From the NCBI RefSeq assembly GCF_900177685.1, contig NZ_FXAY01000001.1:868001-932000 (forward strand): a stretch of 64,000 nt of DNA, read 5' to 3'. The notes below the pieces were generated by a model. It did not search any database. It saw only the letters and a program-made list of their open reading frames with translations, and was not told where the DNA came from. Shown here in pieces: positions 1 to 8,690 of the stretch. Source of the stretch: Agreia pratensis (lineage in GTDB: Bacteria; Actinomycetota; Actinomycetes; Actinomycetales; Microbacteriaceae). Position 1 is the first letter of the stretch. Each line of letters begins with the position of its first letter. The translations under genes and the position numbers were made by a program.

Positions 1-1
1 G

Positions 2-637
2 GCGCTCGGCATCATCTTCACCGGTAAAGATCGGGTCATCGACCTGGGCCTCGCCGCGATCACCCGAGCCGACGGAGACGTGCAGGAACACGTCTTTCTC
101 GTCATGGCAGGTCTCGGGCTCGACGCGAAGATGATCGCGAACACCAACTCAAGGCTCAAAAAGGCCGTCGGATGGCTGGCCTACGTCGACGGCGTCGGCC
201 GCTCGCTGCCCGAGCTGCGCCCGGTGAAGTTCCGCTTCTCGATCGACGGGGCGCCCTGGAAGTCCACGTCGGCGCACACCGTGATGGTGGGCAACTGCGG
301 CGTGCTCCCCGGCGGCGTGCTCCTCATTCCGGATGCCAAGCTCGACGACGGCGTGCTCGACATCATGGCGTTGCGTCCCGAGGGCCCGTTCGGCTGGCTG
401 AAGGTGTGGAACAAGATCGCGTGGGAGAACGGGGTGCTGCGCAAGTCGGCAGCCGGGCGCAAGATCATCGATCTGTCACGCGACGTTCGCTCGGTGACCT
501 ATCGCACGGGCAAGGACCTCAAGCTGGTCGTCGCCGAGCCCGAGGAGTTCCAGCTCGACGGCGACGAGTTCGGCGAGGTCACCGCCGTGCACAGCTGGGT
601 CGAGCCGGGTGCCCTCCGCGTGAAGGTGCCTGCGTAG
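2..637 (+). CDS. Diacylglycerol kinase family lipid kinase (5' part missing)
   Basis: C-terminal 211 codons of a protein whose start lies before the window; the frame is already open at base 2, so the GTG at 80 is internal. The visible part has the beta-rich C-terminal half of the DAGK/YegS/sphingosine-kinase fold: a VMAGLGLDAKMI stretch, the VGNCG...GGVLLIPDAKLDDGVLD signature, and the closing FQLDGDEFGE motif (substrate-side D-G-E). Family members phosphorylate diacylglycerol or related lipids with ATP at the membrane. The glycine-rich nucleotide loop would be in the missing half. It is convergent with pheA, with only 2 bases between the stop codons. Lipid substrate cannot be told from sequence. 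Confidence 0.85.
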   Translation, partial: ALGIIFTGKDRVIDLGLAAITRADGDVQEHVFLVMAGLGLDAKMIANTNSRLKKAVGWLAYVDGVGRSLPELRPVKFRFSIDGAPWKSTSAHTVMVGNCGVLPGGVLLIPDAKLDDGVLDIMALRPEGPFGWLKVWNKIAWENGVLRKSAAGRKIIDLSRDVRSVTYRTGKDLKLVVAEPEEFQLDGDEFGEVTAVHSWVEPGALRVKVPA

Positions 638-639
638 CC

Positions 640-1602
640 CTACGAGGCGTCCGGCTCGCCCGAGATCACTCCGCGCAGCCAGTCACGGGCCTCGATGAAC
701 ACGTCGTCGTCGTAGCGCGGGATGTACTCGATGGGCGCCTTGTCGGCTCGGGGGTACGAACCCAAGAAGATCACCTTCGGGCTGAAGCGGCGCACGCCCA
801 GCAGCGAATCGGCCACGCGCTCGTCGAGGATGTGCCCGTCTGCGTCGATCACGAAGCGATAGCGACCGAGGGCGTCGCCGATGGGCCGCGACTCGAGCAG
901 GCTCATGTTCACGCCGCGGGTCGAGAACTGCTCCAGCAGTTCGAGCAGGGCTCCGGCGCGATCGTCGGGCAGTTCGACGATCAGGCTCGTCTTGTCGGCT
1001 CCGGTGCGCGGAGGAATCGCGGTGGTCTTGCTCACCAGCACGAAGCGGGTGACCGCGTTGTCGTTGTCACCGATGTTCTCTGCGAGAACGTCGAGGTCGT
1101 AGTGATCGACGATTCCGGGAGGCGCGACGGCTGCGTCGGCCAGGTCGTTATCGAACAGCGAGGCCGCAGCGGCGACGTTCGACGTGGCCGGGATGTGCCC
1201 GTGGCTCGGCAGGTTGGCATCGAGCCAGTGGTGGCACTGCGTATAGGCCACCGGATGCGCGTTCACGACCTTCACATCGGCCAGCGTCGTTCCCGGCTTG
1301 GCCACCAGAACGAACTGCACCTTCACGAGGTACTCGCCCACGATGCGCAGATTCGGGATCTTCGCCAGAGCATCCTGCGTGGCGTTCACGCCGCCCTCGA
1401 TCGAGTTCTCGATCGCGATCATCGCCGCGACACTGCGCCCGGCGACGACGTCGTCGAGAGCCTCACCCACGTTGTTGACGCTGCGCCAGATCTTGCCACG
1501 GGCATCCGGAACCTGCGCGAGAGCCGCCTCGGTGAACGTGCCCCGGGGGCCCAGGTAGCTATAGCTCTCGGTGGCGGCTTCGTTCTGCGGTGCGTCGGAC
1601 AT
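640..1602 (-). CDS. pheA: Prephenate dehydratase
   Basis: Converts prephenate to phenylpyruvate in phenylalanine synthesis. 320 aa, normal for a monofunctional actinobacterial enzyme with no chorismate mutase domain. Residues about 15-190 form the periplasmic-binding-protein-like catalytic domain, opening YLGPRGTFTEAA and closing with the catalytic TRF motif (T185-R186-F187). Residues about 205-285 form an ACT domain with the ESRP motif (237-240) that binds phenylalanine, so feedback inhibition is expected. It lies 26 bases downstream of the DUF2510 gene on the same strand and may share its transcript. No clear ribosome binding site precedes the ATG. Confidence 0.95.
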   Translation of the reverse strand: MSDAPQNEAATESYSYLGPRGTFTEAALAQVPDARGKIWRSVNNVGEALDDVVAGRSVAAMIAIENSIEGGVNATQDALAKIPNLRIVGEYLVKVQFVLVAKPGTTLADVKVVNAHPVAYTQCHHWLDANLPSHGHIPATSNVAAAASLFDNDLADAAVAPPGIVDHYDLDVLAENIGDNDNAVTRFVLVSKTTAIPPRTGADKTSLIVELPDDRAGALLELLEQFSTRGVNMSLLESRPIGDALGRYRFVIDADGHILDERVADSLLGVRRFSPKVIFLGSYPRADKAPIEYIPRYDDDVFIEARDWLRGVISGEPDAS

Positions 1603-1628
1603 GGCTCAGAGCCTATTCGACGCGGCCT

Positions 1629-2501
1629 CTATTGCCGGGGCGCGCCCACGGTGCGCTGTGGCGCATGCTCCGGAAGAAGCAGCGTGCGGCGCTGCAGCCG
1701 TGACAGCAGAAGGACAGCCGCGCCCAGCGCTCCGAACGGAACGCCTCCGAAGAGGATGACACCACCGATGATCGCCATCAGCCCGAAATCGTTTGCGCCT
1801 ATTCCTCCGACGAGCACGACAGCGCCCACGACGAGCGCAACTCCGCCGAGACCGACGAAGATCCATCCCATCCATGCGAGGATGCGCAGCATCCGGGCTC
1901 CGGTGAATGTCGGACGGGGTCCATAACGCGTGCCGATGTACTGCGACCACCGGGCACCGGTCCACCATCGAGTGACATTCGGCGCCACGGTGTACCAGCC
2001 GGCGTCGGCACCCTCCTGCTCGCCTGGGAGCGGACGAACCGCATCGATCGCAACGGCTGCCGAACGAGGTACCGGGATTCGGCGCACCGCGGTGGTCTGT
2101 ATGGCCATCACGAACCAGAGCACCGCCAGGCAGAACGTGATCGTCCCAGTCGCGAAGATGCCGCCAGCGAGTAGGCCGAGTCCGAACTGCGCGAGTGCCA
2201 GCATGAGGAAGAAGCAGCCGAGCACCCATGCCATCACCGGCTGCTCTGTCGTGTTCCAGTCGGCGCCGGGGACGCCGCGTTTGATGCGCAAGCCCGTCCA
2301 ATGTGAGCCGTCCCACCATCGCGGAAATCCGGCTACCGTCTCGTACCAGCCCGGCGCCGGAGCGGTGAGCGACGAGGGCTGGTCCACGGCCGCAGAGTTC
2401 TGAGGATTCGCGTCGGCCTCATGAGCCGTCCACTGCACGCCATCCCACCACCGCACTCGCCCTGGTGTTCCGGCGTCGTACCATCCGGGAGCCATTGTCA
2501 T
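1629..2501 (-). CDS. DUF2510 membrane protein with three GWY-WW repeats
   Basis: 290 aa, function unknown. Three DUF2510 motifs (GWY...RWW.G..W) are visible: APGWYDAG...WWDGVQW near residue 5, APGWYETV...WWDGSHW near 50, and DAGWYTVA...WWTGARW near 165. Two hydrophobic segments follow the second motif and two or three more end the protein, so it is a multi-pass membrane protein with DUF2510 modules on one face. Start chosen at ATG 2501 because GAGAGGGA lies just upstream and the first motif begins at residue 4; the open frame runs much further upstream but that part resembles no protein. DUF2510 is common in Actinobacteria and probably mediates protein contacts. Confidence 0.8.
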   Translation of the reverse strand: MTMAPGWYDAGTPGRVRWWDGVQWTAHEADANPQNSAAVDQPSSLTAPAPGWYETVAGFPRWWDGSHWTGLRIKRGVPGADWNTTEQPVMAWVLGCFFLMLALAQFGLGLLAGGIFATGTITFCLAVLWFVMAIQTTAVRRIPVPRSAAVAIDAVRPLPGEQEGADAGWYTVAPNVTRWWTGARWSQYIGTRYGPRPTFTGARMLRILAWMGWIFVGLGGVALVVGAVVLVGGIGANDFGLMAIIGGVILFGGVPFGALGAAVLLLSRLQRRTLLLPEHAPQRTVGAPRQ

Positions 2502-2687
2502 GTGGGTTCCCTCTCCGATGTTCTTTCGACGGACGCTCGAGGCTTCTTCTCCGAGACCGCTCTTGGCCACGGTAGCAGCACGCAATCGCGTGTCGAGGAG
2601 AGCCGACGTGAAGCGGTTGAGCGTGGCTTTGTAGAGTGACGTGGACGCGAAATGCGATTCAGTCGGAACGCGAGGGAAGGGTGCCAG

Positions 2688-3200
2688 GTGACAGCCAACA
2701 GCAGCGGCGCGCCGCTTACGACAGTGGTCGTCGACCCTCGTTCTGACGAGGGACGAGCGGCCGTGAGGCGCTTCTACATCGACATCGTGGGCCGCTACTG
2801 GGGCCGGCCGGCCACGGATGCCGAGGTCGAGCAGGCCATGCTCGACGAACCCAGTGACGACCTTCGCGGCGAAGGCGGATTTCTGCTCCTGGTCCAGGAT
2901 GACGCACGCGTCGTAGGGTGCGGAGGCGTGCGCTTCATCGAGCCGGGCGTCGGCGAACTCACCCGAATCTTCGTCGACGTGACCTCCCGGGGTCGAGGCG
3001 CGGGTCGCATCCTGATCAGTGAACTCGAATCGATCAGCGCTCGCCGCGGCGTGCACACTCTGCGGCTGACGGTTCGCGACGATCTCGTCGAGGCGCACCA
3101 GCTCTACCAGCGGCTCGGCTATGAGAAGGTCGACCCTTTCTCGACGTCGCCCTACGCCGATCACCACCTCGCGAAAACGCTGTCGCCCACTGCCGAGTAG
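2688..3200 (+). CDS. GNAT family N-acetyltransferase
   Basis: Transfers an acetyl group from acetyl-CoA to an unknown amine. About 170 aa with one GNAT domain: the VGCGGVRF strand near residue 75, the acetyl-CoA pyrophosphate loop RGRGAGRILI (Q/R-x-x-G-x-G/A) near 100, and the C-terminal LYQRLGYEKV strand-helix. GTG 2688 is preferred because GAGGGAAGG stands 7-9 bases upstream; an ATG 36 bases earlier (2652) is in frame but has a weaker site. Divergent from the DUF2510 gene across 186 bases. Its end abuts a repeat that also encodes the tail of the convergent membrane protein. Confidence 0.8.
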   Translation: MTANSSGAPLTTVVVDPRSDEGRAAVRRFYIDIVGRYWGRPATDAEVEQAMLDEPSDDLRGEGGFLLLVQDDARVVGCGGVRFIEPGVGELTRIFVDVTSRGRGAGRILISELESISARRGVHTLRLTVRDDLVEAHQLYQRLGYEKVDPFSTSPYADHHLAKTLSPTAE

Positions 3201-3210
3201 CCCTGCACCG

Positions 3211-3286
3211 CGCTCGTATTCAGGACGAACGGGTCGAAAACGGGGTTTTCGCGCGTGGTGGGTGCGTTCCTCCTGCGTCCGAGCGG
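3211..3286. repeat. Repeat family B, copy 1
   Basis: 76 bases about 80% identical to 4434-4510, in the same orientation. The ends are partly complementary (CGCTCGTATTCAGGA / TCCTGCGTCCGAGCG) and the core reads AAAACGGGGTTTTCGCGC. It encodes the last ~22 residues of the membrane protein ending at 3220. Together with copy 2 it brackets the PadR/membrane-protein pair. Confidence 0.7.
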
Positions 3287-4002
3287 CGACGTGCTCCAGC
3301 AGACAGCCCGCGCAGTGCCATGGAGAAGAAGAAAACGGCAGTCGCAGCGCCGGGCACAACGGCGATGTATCCGATTTTGTCGACACTGAGATTCATCAGC
3401 ACGAGGACGTTCGTCGACGCGTAGCCGAGCGTTGCGCTGAGGCTCCAGAAAGAAATGCCGACCGCCCACGTCAGCGGAATGCTCGCTGCCGCCATGACCA
3501 TGAGCGCGGCCGGTCTGGTACTTGCCCGGAAGAAGAGAGCGAGCCCGGTGAGCATGGCCATCGGTGCAACGAGCAGCAGCAGCTGCAACTCTTCCGAGCT
3601 CCGCGCGTCGGGGTTCAGCAGCACTCGGATCGTCGTGAAGACACCCACGATCGCGAGCGTCGTCGCCAGCGTCAGAACTACAGCCGTCGCAGACGAACGC
3701 GGGCGTCGAGTGTCGGCCGACAGTGCGCCTTGTTCCCGTCGAACGTCTCGGATGCGAGTGGTGCGCCAAGCCAGGTCGGCGGCGATCCCACGAATGGCCC
3801 GCCAGGCCAGGCTCAGCGCGAGCAGGCGGCGAGCGGCTGAGCCGGGCCCGACGTCTGCGCTCTGCTCGTAGAGATCGGAAGCGATCTCATCGCGGCGCTG
3901 CCCCGCGACATCTTCTGGGAGCTTTCGTGTGTAGAAAGCCACCCATCGCAAGATGAGGGCGACCGTCAGGTGGTGGGCGATGGTGGAGCGTCGCTCGCTC
4001 AT
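3220..4002 (-). CDS. Membrane protein partner of the PadR regulator
   Basis: 260 aa. An N-terminal soluble stretch ([22 protein letters not shown]) looks like the short helical domain found on many PadR-linked membrane proteins. About four transmembrane segments follow between residues 105 and 235. Its ATG overlaps the stop of padR (ATGA), so the two are translationally coupled. In such pairs the membrane protein is usually the target or sensor partner of the PadR repressor; its molecular role is unknown. The last ~22 residues are encoded inside repeat family B, so the natural C-terminus may be shorter. Confidence 0.75.
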   Translation of the reverse strand: MSERRSTIAHHLTVALILRWVAFYTRKLPEDVAGQRRDEIASDLYEQSADVGPGSAARRLLALSLAWRAIRGIAADLAWRTTRIRDVRREQGALSADTRRPRSSATAVVLTLATTLAIVGVFTTIRVLLNPDARSSEELQLLLLVAPMAMLTGLALFFRASTRPAALMVMAAASIPLTWAVGISFWSLSATLGYASTNVLVLMNLSVDKIGYIAVVPGAATAVFFFSMALRGLSAGARRRSDAGGTHPPRAKTPFSTRSS

Positions 4003-4382
4003 GGAAGCACCGGGATGCTTGGGAACACGGGAACCGCCGTCGCGCTCTTCGACGAGGCAGTCGATGCATCCGATCTCGACGCGCTCTTCACCGTCTCGAT
4101 TCCTGCCGCGGTGATCGAGTACAGGCGACGGCGGGGCCGCCCCTCTGCCTCGGCCTGCTCGGCGTCTTCCCAGCGCGATTCGAGCAGCCCTCTTTCAGTG
4201 AGTCGCCCCAGAGCTTTGTACAGAGTGCCATGCGAAATCAACGCCTGCGCCGGCCTTTCGGCACTGATACTTCGGGCGATCGAGTACCCGTACGCATCAG
4301 AGCTCTGAGCACAGAGATCAATGACGGCATGGAGCAGCGACATCTCCATCGGAAGTATCGATCCTTCTTTGCGTCTCGGCAT
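3999..4382 (-). CDS. PadR family transcriptional regulator
   Basis: 127 aa winged-helix repressor. Residues 10-95 carry the PadR core: an N-terminal helix, the GYSI...[20 protein letters not shown] recognition region and the wing [15 protein letters not shown] serine/threonine/alanine-rich tail replaces the usual long C-terminal helix. There is no ribosome binding site before the ATG; instead a good promoter ends six bases upstream, so the mRNA is probably leaderless. A palindrome in that promoter suggests autoregulation. It overlaps the membrane protein gene by four bases. Confidence 0.88.
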   Translation of the reverse strand: MPRRKEGSILPMEMSLLHAVIDLCAQSSDAYGYSIARSISAERPAQALISHGTLYKALGRLTERGLLESRWEDAEQAEAEGRPRRRLYSITAAGIETVKSASRSDASTASSKSATAVPVFPSIPVLP

Positions 4383-4388
4383 ATCAAA

Positions 4389-4417
4389 AGAATAGGAAGG
4401 TACCTTCTCGAAGTCAA
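4389..4417 (-). promoter_or_regulatory. padR promoter with operator between -35 and -10
   Basis: On the minus strand: -35 TTGACT (4412-4417), 17-base spacer, -10 TATTCT (4389-4394), then six bases to the ATG. The spacer holds the perfect palindrome GAAGGTACCTTC (4396-4407), a natural place for PadR to block its own transcription. Promoter spacing is ideal and puts the transcription start at or next to the A of the start codon. Confidence 0.7.
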
Positions 4418-4433
4418 CCAGTCGGCTGCGAAG

Positions 4434-4510
4434 CGCTCGCCCGCAGGAAGAACGGACCGAAAAACGAGGTTTTCGCGCGCGGTGGGTGCGTTTCTCCTGA
4501 ATACGAGCGG
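4434..4510. repeat. Repeat family B, copy 2
   Basis: Direct repeat of 3211-3286, with the shared core GGTTTTCGCGCGCGGTGGG and ends TTCTCCTGAATACGAGCGG. It lies between padR and pgm, 40 bases before the pgm start. A more divergent relative sits at 20153-20212. Confidence 0.7.
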
Positions 4511-4550
4511 CACCTCCTCTGAGCGGTGTCGGAGTGCCAGACTGGGAGGC

Positions 4551-6197
4551 ATGGAAAACCGCGCCGGCACCGTTGCCCTCCCCGAAGACCTGGTCGATGT
4601 CGAGGCGCTCGTTCGCGCCTATTACGAACTGAAGCCCGATGTCACGATCGCTGACCAGAAAGTGGTCTTCGGCACGAGCGGACACCGCGGCTCGTCGCTG
4701 AACACGGCCTTCAACGAAGACCACATCGCCGCGACCACGCAGGCCATCGTCGAGTACCGCGCGGGCCAGGGCATCACCGGCCCGCTCTTCATCGGTATCG
4801 ACACCCACGCGCTCAGCCGCCCCGCGCAGACGACGGCCCTCGAGGTGCTCGTGGGCAACGAGGTGCGTGTGCTCGTCGACGAGTTCGACAGCTTCACCCC
4901 GACCCCCGCCGTGAGCCACGCGATCATCGCGTACAACCTGGCCCTTCGACAGGCTCAGGGAACGGCCGAAGGATTCGAGGGGCAGGCCGACGGCATCGTC
5001 GTCACGCCCAGCCACAACCCGCCCGCGGATGGCGGCTTCAAGTACAACCCGCCCCACGGAGGCCCCGCAGACAGCGACGCCACCGGCTGGATCGCGAACC
5101 GCGCCAACGAGCTGCTCGCCGACGGCCTACGCGGCGTGAAGCGCGCCGAGCCCAGCGCGGTCGAGACCTACGACTTCATGAACAACTACGTGAACGATCT
5201 CGGCACCATCATCGACATGGAGGCCATCAAGAAGTCGGGCATCCGCATCGGCGCCGATCCGCTGGGCGGCGCCAGCGTCTACTACTGGCAGGCCATCCGC
5301 GAGCGCTATGGAATCGACCTCACGGTCGTGAACCCGCTCGTCGACCCGCAGTGGGGCTTCATGACTCTCGACTGGGACGGCAAGATCCGCATGGATCCGT
5401 CGTCGCCCAGCGCCATGGCATCCGTGCTCGCCCACCAGCACGACTACGACCTCCTCACGGGCAACGACGCCGACGCCGACCGGCACGGCATCGTGACCCC
5501 GGATGGCGGCCTCATGAACCCCAACCACTACCTGGCCGTCGCCATCCAGTATCTTTACGCCAATCGCGCCGACTGGAAGCCCGACGCCGCGATCGGCAAG
5601 ACCCTCGTTTCGTCGAGCATGATCGACCGGGTCGCGACCGAGCTCGGTCGCACACTGCTCGAGGTTCCGGTGGGCTTCAAGTGGTTCGTGCCGGGGCTGG
5701 TCGACGGAACCGTCGCCTTCGGTGGGGAAGAGAGCGCGGGCGCGAGCTTCTTGCGTTTCGACGGCACCGTGTGGACGACCGATAAAGACGGCATCATCCT
5801 GTGCCTGCTCGCGGCCGAGATCCTCGCGGTCACCGGCAAGACGCCCAGCCAGCTGTACTCGGAGCTCACCGAGAAGTTCGGCTCGCCCGCCTACGAGCGA
5901 GTGGATGCCGCGGCCACGAAAGCGCAGAAGGCTCGGCTCGCAAAGCTCGACGGCGACGCGATCACCGCGACCGAGGTCGCAGGCGAGACGATCATCGCGA
6001 AGCTCAGCCACGCGCCCGGCAATGGAGCAGCGATCGGCGGGGTGAAGGTCGTGACCGAGAATGCGTGGTTCGCGGCGCGCCCCAGCGGCACCGAAGACGT
6101 GTACAAGATCTACGCCGAGAGCTTCTTGGGCGAAGAGCACCTGCGCCAGGTGCAGAAAGAGGCCAAGGCGATCGTCGACGAGGCCCTCGCCGAGTAG
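4551..6197 (+). CDS. pgm: Phosphoglucomutase (alpha-D-glucose phosphate-specific)
   Basis: Interconverts glucose-1-phosphate and glucose-6-phosphate. 548 aa, the usual size of the actinobacterial enzyme. The active-site phosphoserine motif is TPSHNP (Ser154), the Mg2+ loop is NDADADRH (D306, D308, D310), the sugar loop is GGEESAG, and the phosphate-binding C-terminal domain has [10 protein letters not shown]. Start ATG 4551 follows GGGAGGC; longer in-frame starts upstream run through a repeat. Residues about 131-145, just before the active-site loop, are an extra segment encoded by a palindromic repeat (4942-4972). All catalytic motifs are intact, so the enzyme is expected to work. Confidence 0.95.
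   Translation: MENRAGTVALPEDLVDVEALVRAYYELKPDVTIADQKVVFGTSGHRGSSLNTAFNEDHIAATTQAIVEYRAGQGITGPLFIGIDTHALSRPAQTTALEVLVGNEVRVLVDEFDSFTPTPAVSHAIIAYNLALRQAQGTAEGFEGQADGIVVTPSHNPPADGGFKYNPPHGGPADSDATGWIANRANELLADGLRGVKRAEPSAVETYDFMNNYVNDLGTIIDMEAIKKSGIRIGADPLGGASVYYWQAIRERYGIDLTVVNPLVDPQWGFMTLDWDGKIRMDPSSPSAMASVLAHQHDYDLLTGNDADADRHGIVTPDGGLMNPNHYLAVAIQYLYANRADWKPDAAIGKTLVSSSMIDRVATELGRTLLEVPVGFKWFVPGLVDGTVAFGGEESAGASFLRFDGTVWTTDKDGIILCLLAAEILAVTGKTPSQLYSELTEKFGSPAYERVDAAATKAQKARLAKLDGDAITATEVAGETIIAKLSHAPGNGAAIGGVKVVTENAWFAARPSGTEDVYKIYAESFLGEEHLRQVQKEAKAIVDEALAE
4942..4972. repeat. Palindromic repeat inserted in frame within pgm
   Basis: Reads CCCTTCGACAGGCTCAGGG followed by AACGGCCGAAGG, with CCTTCG and CGAAGG as complementary ends. 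I recognise CCCTTCGACAGGCTCAGGG as a dispersed repeat common between genes of many high-GC bacteria. Here it is inside the phosphoglucomutase gene, keeps the frame and adds residues such as [10 protein letters not shown]. Confidence 0.65.
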
Positions 6198-6210
6198 CGC
6201 ACCCTCGGGT

Positions 6211-6304
6211 GGCCTCGATACGCCGGCTCCTTCGTCACGCGCCTACTCGACCAGCGCAGTCCTAGGCGCTGGTCGAGTAGGCCGCCCGCGGCCGTATCGA
6301 GACC
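6211..6304. repeat. Repeat family A (CGATACG/CGAGTAG hairpin), copy 1
   Basis: Two inverted arms, GGCCTCGATACG...CTACTCGACCAGCGC and GCGCTGGTCGAGTAG...CGTATCGAGACC, flank a short centre. It lies between the convergent ends of pgm and the amidase gene and could act as a two-way terminator when transcribed. Other copies are listed below. Confidence 0.8.
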
Positions 6305-7228
6305 CTACGCGATGCTGTAGAACCAGGCTGTGGCGCCCGGGTTCTCGATAGTGATCGCCTGGTCGAGGTCGCGGTACTGGGCATCGATGGTGTGCCCCAC
6401 CATGCTGATCGCACCCGTGGCAGCATCGACCTTCGACACCAGCATCGTGTGGTCGACGCCGTTCTCGTTCTCGGGATCCCAGTCGAACATGACGACGTCG
6501 CCGACCTTCACCTGCGCCCGCTGATCGAGCGAGAGCCGCGTAGCCCTGTCGGTCTGCGAGGCGAACCACGCGTCCATTGCAGGACCGCGCGCCCAGCTGT
6601 CGCTGAAGTCGCCGGTGGTGTTCCAGTCGCTGTACCACTCGTCGGTCTGCTGCCACCCGCGCGCGATCAGGGTCTGGTTCACGAAGTTGCCGCAGTCGTT
6701 GTCGGGGAATACACCCCAGACCTCGGAGTTATAGTCCTGCCAGTGGGCGAACGCGTACTGCATCTGCGCGTCGACGCCCGTGACGACCTGATAGTCATAG
6801 TCGGCCGCACTCGCGATGACCTCGCCCTCGTCGCTCGAGACGGTCACGCTCACCGCGCCCGCCGCGTAGTCGACCGCCGCCGGTGCCACGACCTGCAGCT
6901 GATTGTCGGCCACGGCGGTGATCGACGTAGCCGCTGCACCGCCGAAGATCACACTCGATACATGGTCGAGGCCCTCGCCGGTCAACGTGATCGTTTCGCC
7001 ACCGAGAAGAGAGCCGGATGCCGGAGACATCGTGTCGATGCGCGTCGCGTCGGTCTTGCCTCCCTGCCCAGACCCCTCGGTGTGGGCTTTATCTACAGCC
7101 GTACATCCGGTCAGCGCGAAGGCTGCCACGAACAGGGATGCGAGAACCGAGCGGGTCGTACGCGTGCGGCGAGTGATGATCTCCTCCAGAGAGTTCTTCG
7201 GGCGCACCGACCTTAAAGACGAGCGCAT
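6305..7228 (-). CDS. Lipoprotein with IPT/TIG and putative amidase domains
   Basis: 307 aa secreted protein. An arginine-rich N-terminus leads to a signal peptide ending in the lipobox LTGC (Cys about 42), so the mature protein is probably lipid-anchored. Residues about 65-145 form an IPT/TIG immunoglobulin-like domain (SGSLLGGETITLTGEGL). Residues about 150-305 match the putative amidase (amidase_6-like) fold: NDCGNFVNQTL with the candidate nucleophile Cys and GVDHTMLVSKV with the candidate His. A cell-wall hydrolase role is plausible but not proven. The ATG at 7228 is the longest start; a GTG seven codons on is an alternative. Confidence 0.75.
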   Translation of the reverse strand: MRSSLRSVRPKNSLEEIITRRTRTTRSVLASLFVAAFALTGCTAVDKAHTEGSGQGGKTDATRIDTMSPASGSLLGGETITLTGEGLDHVSSVIFGGAAATSITAVADNQLQVVAPAAVDYAAGAVSVTVSSDEGEVIASAADYDYQVVTGVDAQMQYAFAHWQDYNSEVWGVFPDNDCGNFVNQTLIARGWQQTDEWYSDWNTTGDFSDSWARGPAMDAWFASQTDRATRLSLDQRAQVKVGDVVMFDWDPENENGVDHTMLVSKVDAATGAISMVGHTIDAQYRDLDQAITIENPGATAWFYSIA

Positions 7229-7310
7229 GACCGGGATTCATCCCATCCCAGCACAGCTTTCTGAGCGCCCCCTTAAGGGTGACGTCGAGAGAGACCGCGT
7301 GTCGCGCTCG

Positions 7311-8690
7311 TCAGGCCCGCCGCGGGCGCTGCGACACCCGCGCGCTCACGATCAGGGCCAGGATGCCGGCCACCAGCGAGAAGGCGAAGGTCGCCACAAA
7401 AGACGGCTGGCTTCCCGGCGCGCCCGCCACGGAGAATGCGACCGCACCCAGCGCGAGTGCGATGGCGGATCCGCCGGAGTCGGCGATGGCGAGCGCCGAT
7501 GAATTGAAGCCCTGCTCGGCGGGCGTCGAGTAGTCGAACGTCAGCACCGTGATGCGCGGATAGGCGAAGCCCATACCCGCGCCCCCGAGGAACCAGCCCC
7601 CGATGATCACCCAGGCGGGCAGCTCGAGCGCGGTCACGAGCAGCACCACGCCGATCGCTGCGGTCGCCCCGAGAATTCCGATGCGGATGGCGGTGCGATG
7701 CGACACCCGATCTCCGAGTCGCCCCTGAGCCAGCGACGACGAGCCCCACGCGACGCCCGAGAAACTCAGGGCGAGCCCGGCGAGCGCCGCTGTGAGTCCG
7801 AAACGCTCGGTGAGCACATAGGGCAGGTACACCTCGGCGCTCATGAACGCCCCGGCGAGCAGGCCGCGCATCGCGATCACGCTCGGCAGCCCACGGCGCA
7901 GGCGCAGGCTGGCCGCGGGCAGAAGCGGCCGGAGGGCCACGAGCGCAACGGCCAAGCCCCCTGTTGCCAGCACCCACCGGGCTACGCCATCCAGATCGGC
8001 TGCGATGTTCAGACCCAGGATGGCGATGGCCAGCAGCACGGCCCAGAGCGCACGCGCGGTGCTGCTTCGGCCATCCGGTTCGAGGCGGTCGTGCGGCGCC
8101 ATGCTGCGCATGGCCGGCAGCACCATCGCCATCGCCGGCAGCACGAGCACGACGACGCCGAGGAAGACCCAGCGCCATCCCAGATACTGCCCGACGACGC
8201 CCGCAATGAACGGCCCGACCAGAGCGGGAACGACCCATGCCGCCGCGAAGGCTCCGAAGATCTTGGGCTGCAGGCGGGGCGGATAGATCTTCGCGACGAT
8301 CACGTAGAGCGCGACGGTCAACGCTCCGCCGCCGAGACCCTGCACCAGGCGCCCCGCGAGGAAGATCGGCATCGTCGGAGCGGTGCCGGCGATCACGAGC
8401 CCCAGGGCGAAGAGCGCAACGGATGCGTAGAGCGCCTTCACCGGTCCGCGCCTGTCTGACCAGTCGCCGGCCAACACCATGCCGATCACGCCCGACGCCA
8501 GCGGGCCTGCGAAGGCCAGGGCGTAGAGGGCCAGCCCATCCAGATCGCGTGCGATCGCGGGCATGATCGTGGTGACGGCCAGCTGCTCGAAGGCGGCGAT
8601 CACGATGAGCGCGCACGCGCCGATGCTCACCAGGCGATACGGCTTATCGAGAATGCCCTGGGGGCGTGCGGCGGCTTCTGGCCTAGTCAA
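7311..8690 (-). CDS. MFS transporter
   Basis: About 459 aa, multi-pass membrane exporter of the major facilitator superfamily. The first helix starts at YRLVSIGACALIVIAAFEQL, the loop-2 motif is GDWSDRRGPVKAL and helix 5 carries a GPFIAGVVGQYLGWRWVF-type motif C, which suggests drug/proton antiport. Substrate unknown. The TTG at 8690 overlaps the stop of the upstream carboxypeptidase by eight bases (TTGACTAG) and is preferred; an ATG at 8747 would add 19 non-conserved residues and a 65-base overlap. It is probably co-transcribed with the carboxypeptidase. Confidence 0.8.
   Translation of the reverse strand: MTRPEAAARPQGILDKPYRLVSIGACALIVIAAFEQLAVTTIMPAIARDLDGLALYALAFAGPLASGVIGMVLAGDWSDRRGPVKALYASVALFALGLVIAGTAPTMPIFLAGRLVQGLGGGALTVALYVIVAKIYPPRLQPKIFGAFAAAWVVPALVGPFIAGVVGQYLGWRWVFLGVVVLVLPAMAMVLPAMRSMAPHDRLEPDGRSSTARALWAVLLAIAILGLNIAADLDGVARWVLATGGLAVALVALRPLLPAASLRLRRGLPSVIAMRGLLAGAFMSAEVYLPYVLTERFGLTAALAGLALSFSGVAWGSSSLAQGRLGDRVSHRTAIRIGILGATAAIGVVLLVTALELPAWVIIGGWFLGGAGMGFAYPRITVLTFDYSTPAEQGFNSSALAIADSGGSAIALALGAVAFSVAGAPGSQPSFVATFAFSLVAGILALIVSARVSQRPRRA

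Noticed and set aside
172-1926. Long plus-strand frame across the lipid kinase end and pheA
   Set aside because: It is the antisense and shifted reading of pheA and its neighbours; the translation is Arg-rich with no domain.
2502-3386. Upstream extension of the DUF2510 protein to 585 aa
   Set aside because: The added part is antisense to the GNAT gene and unlike any protein; a ribosome binding site supports the start at 2501.
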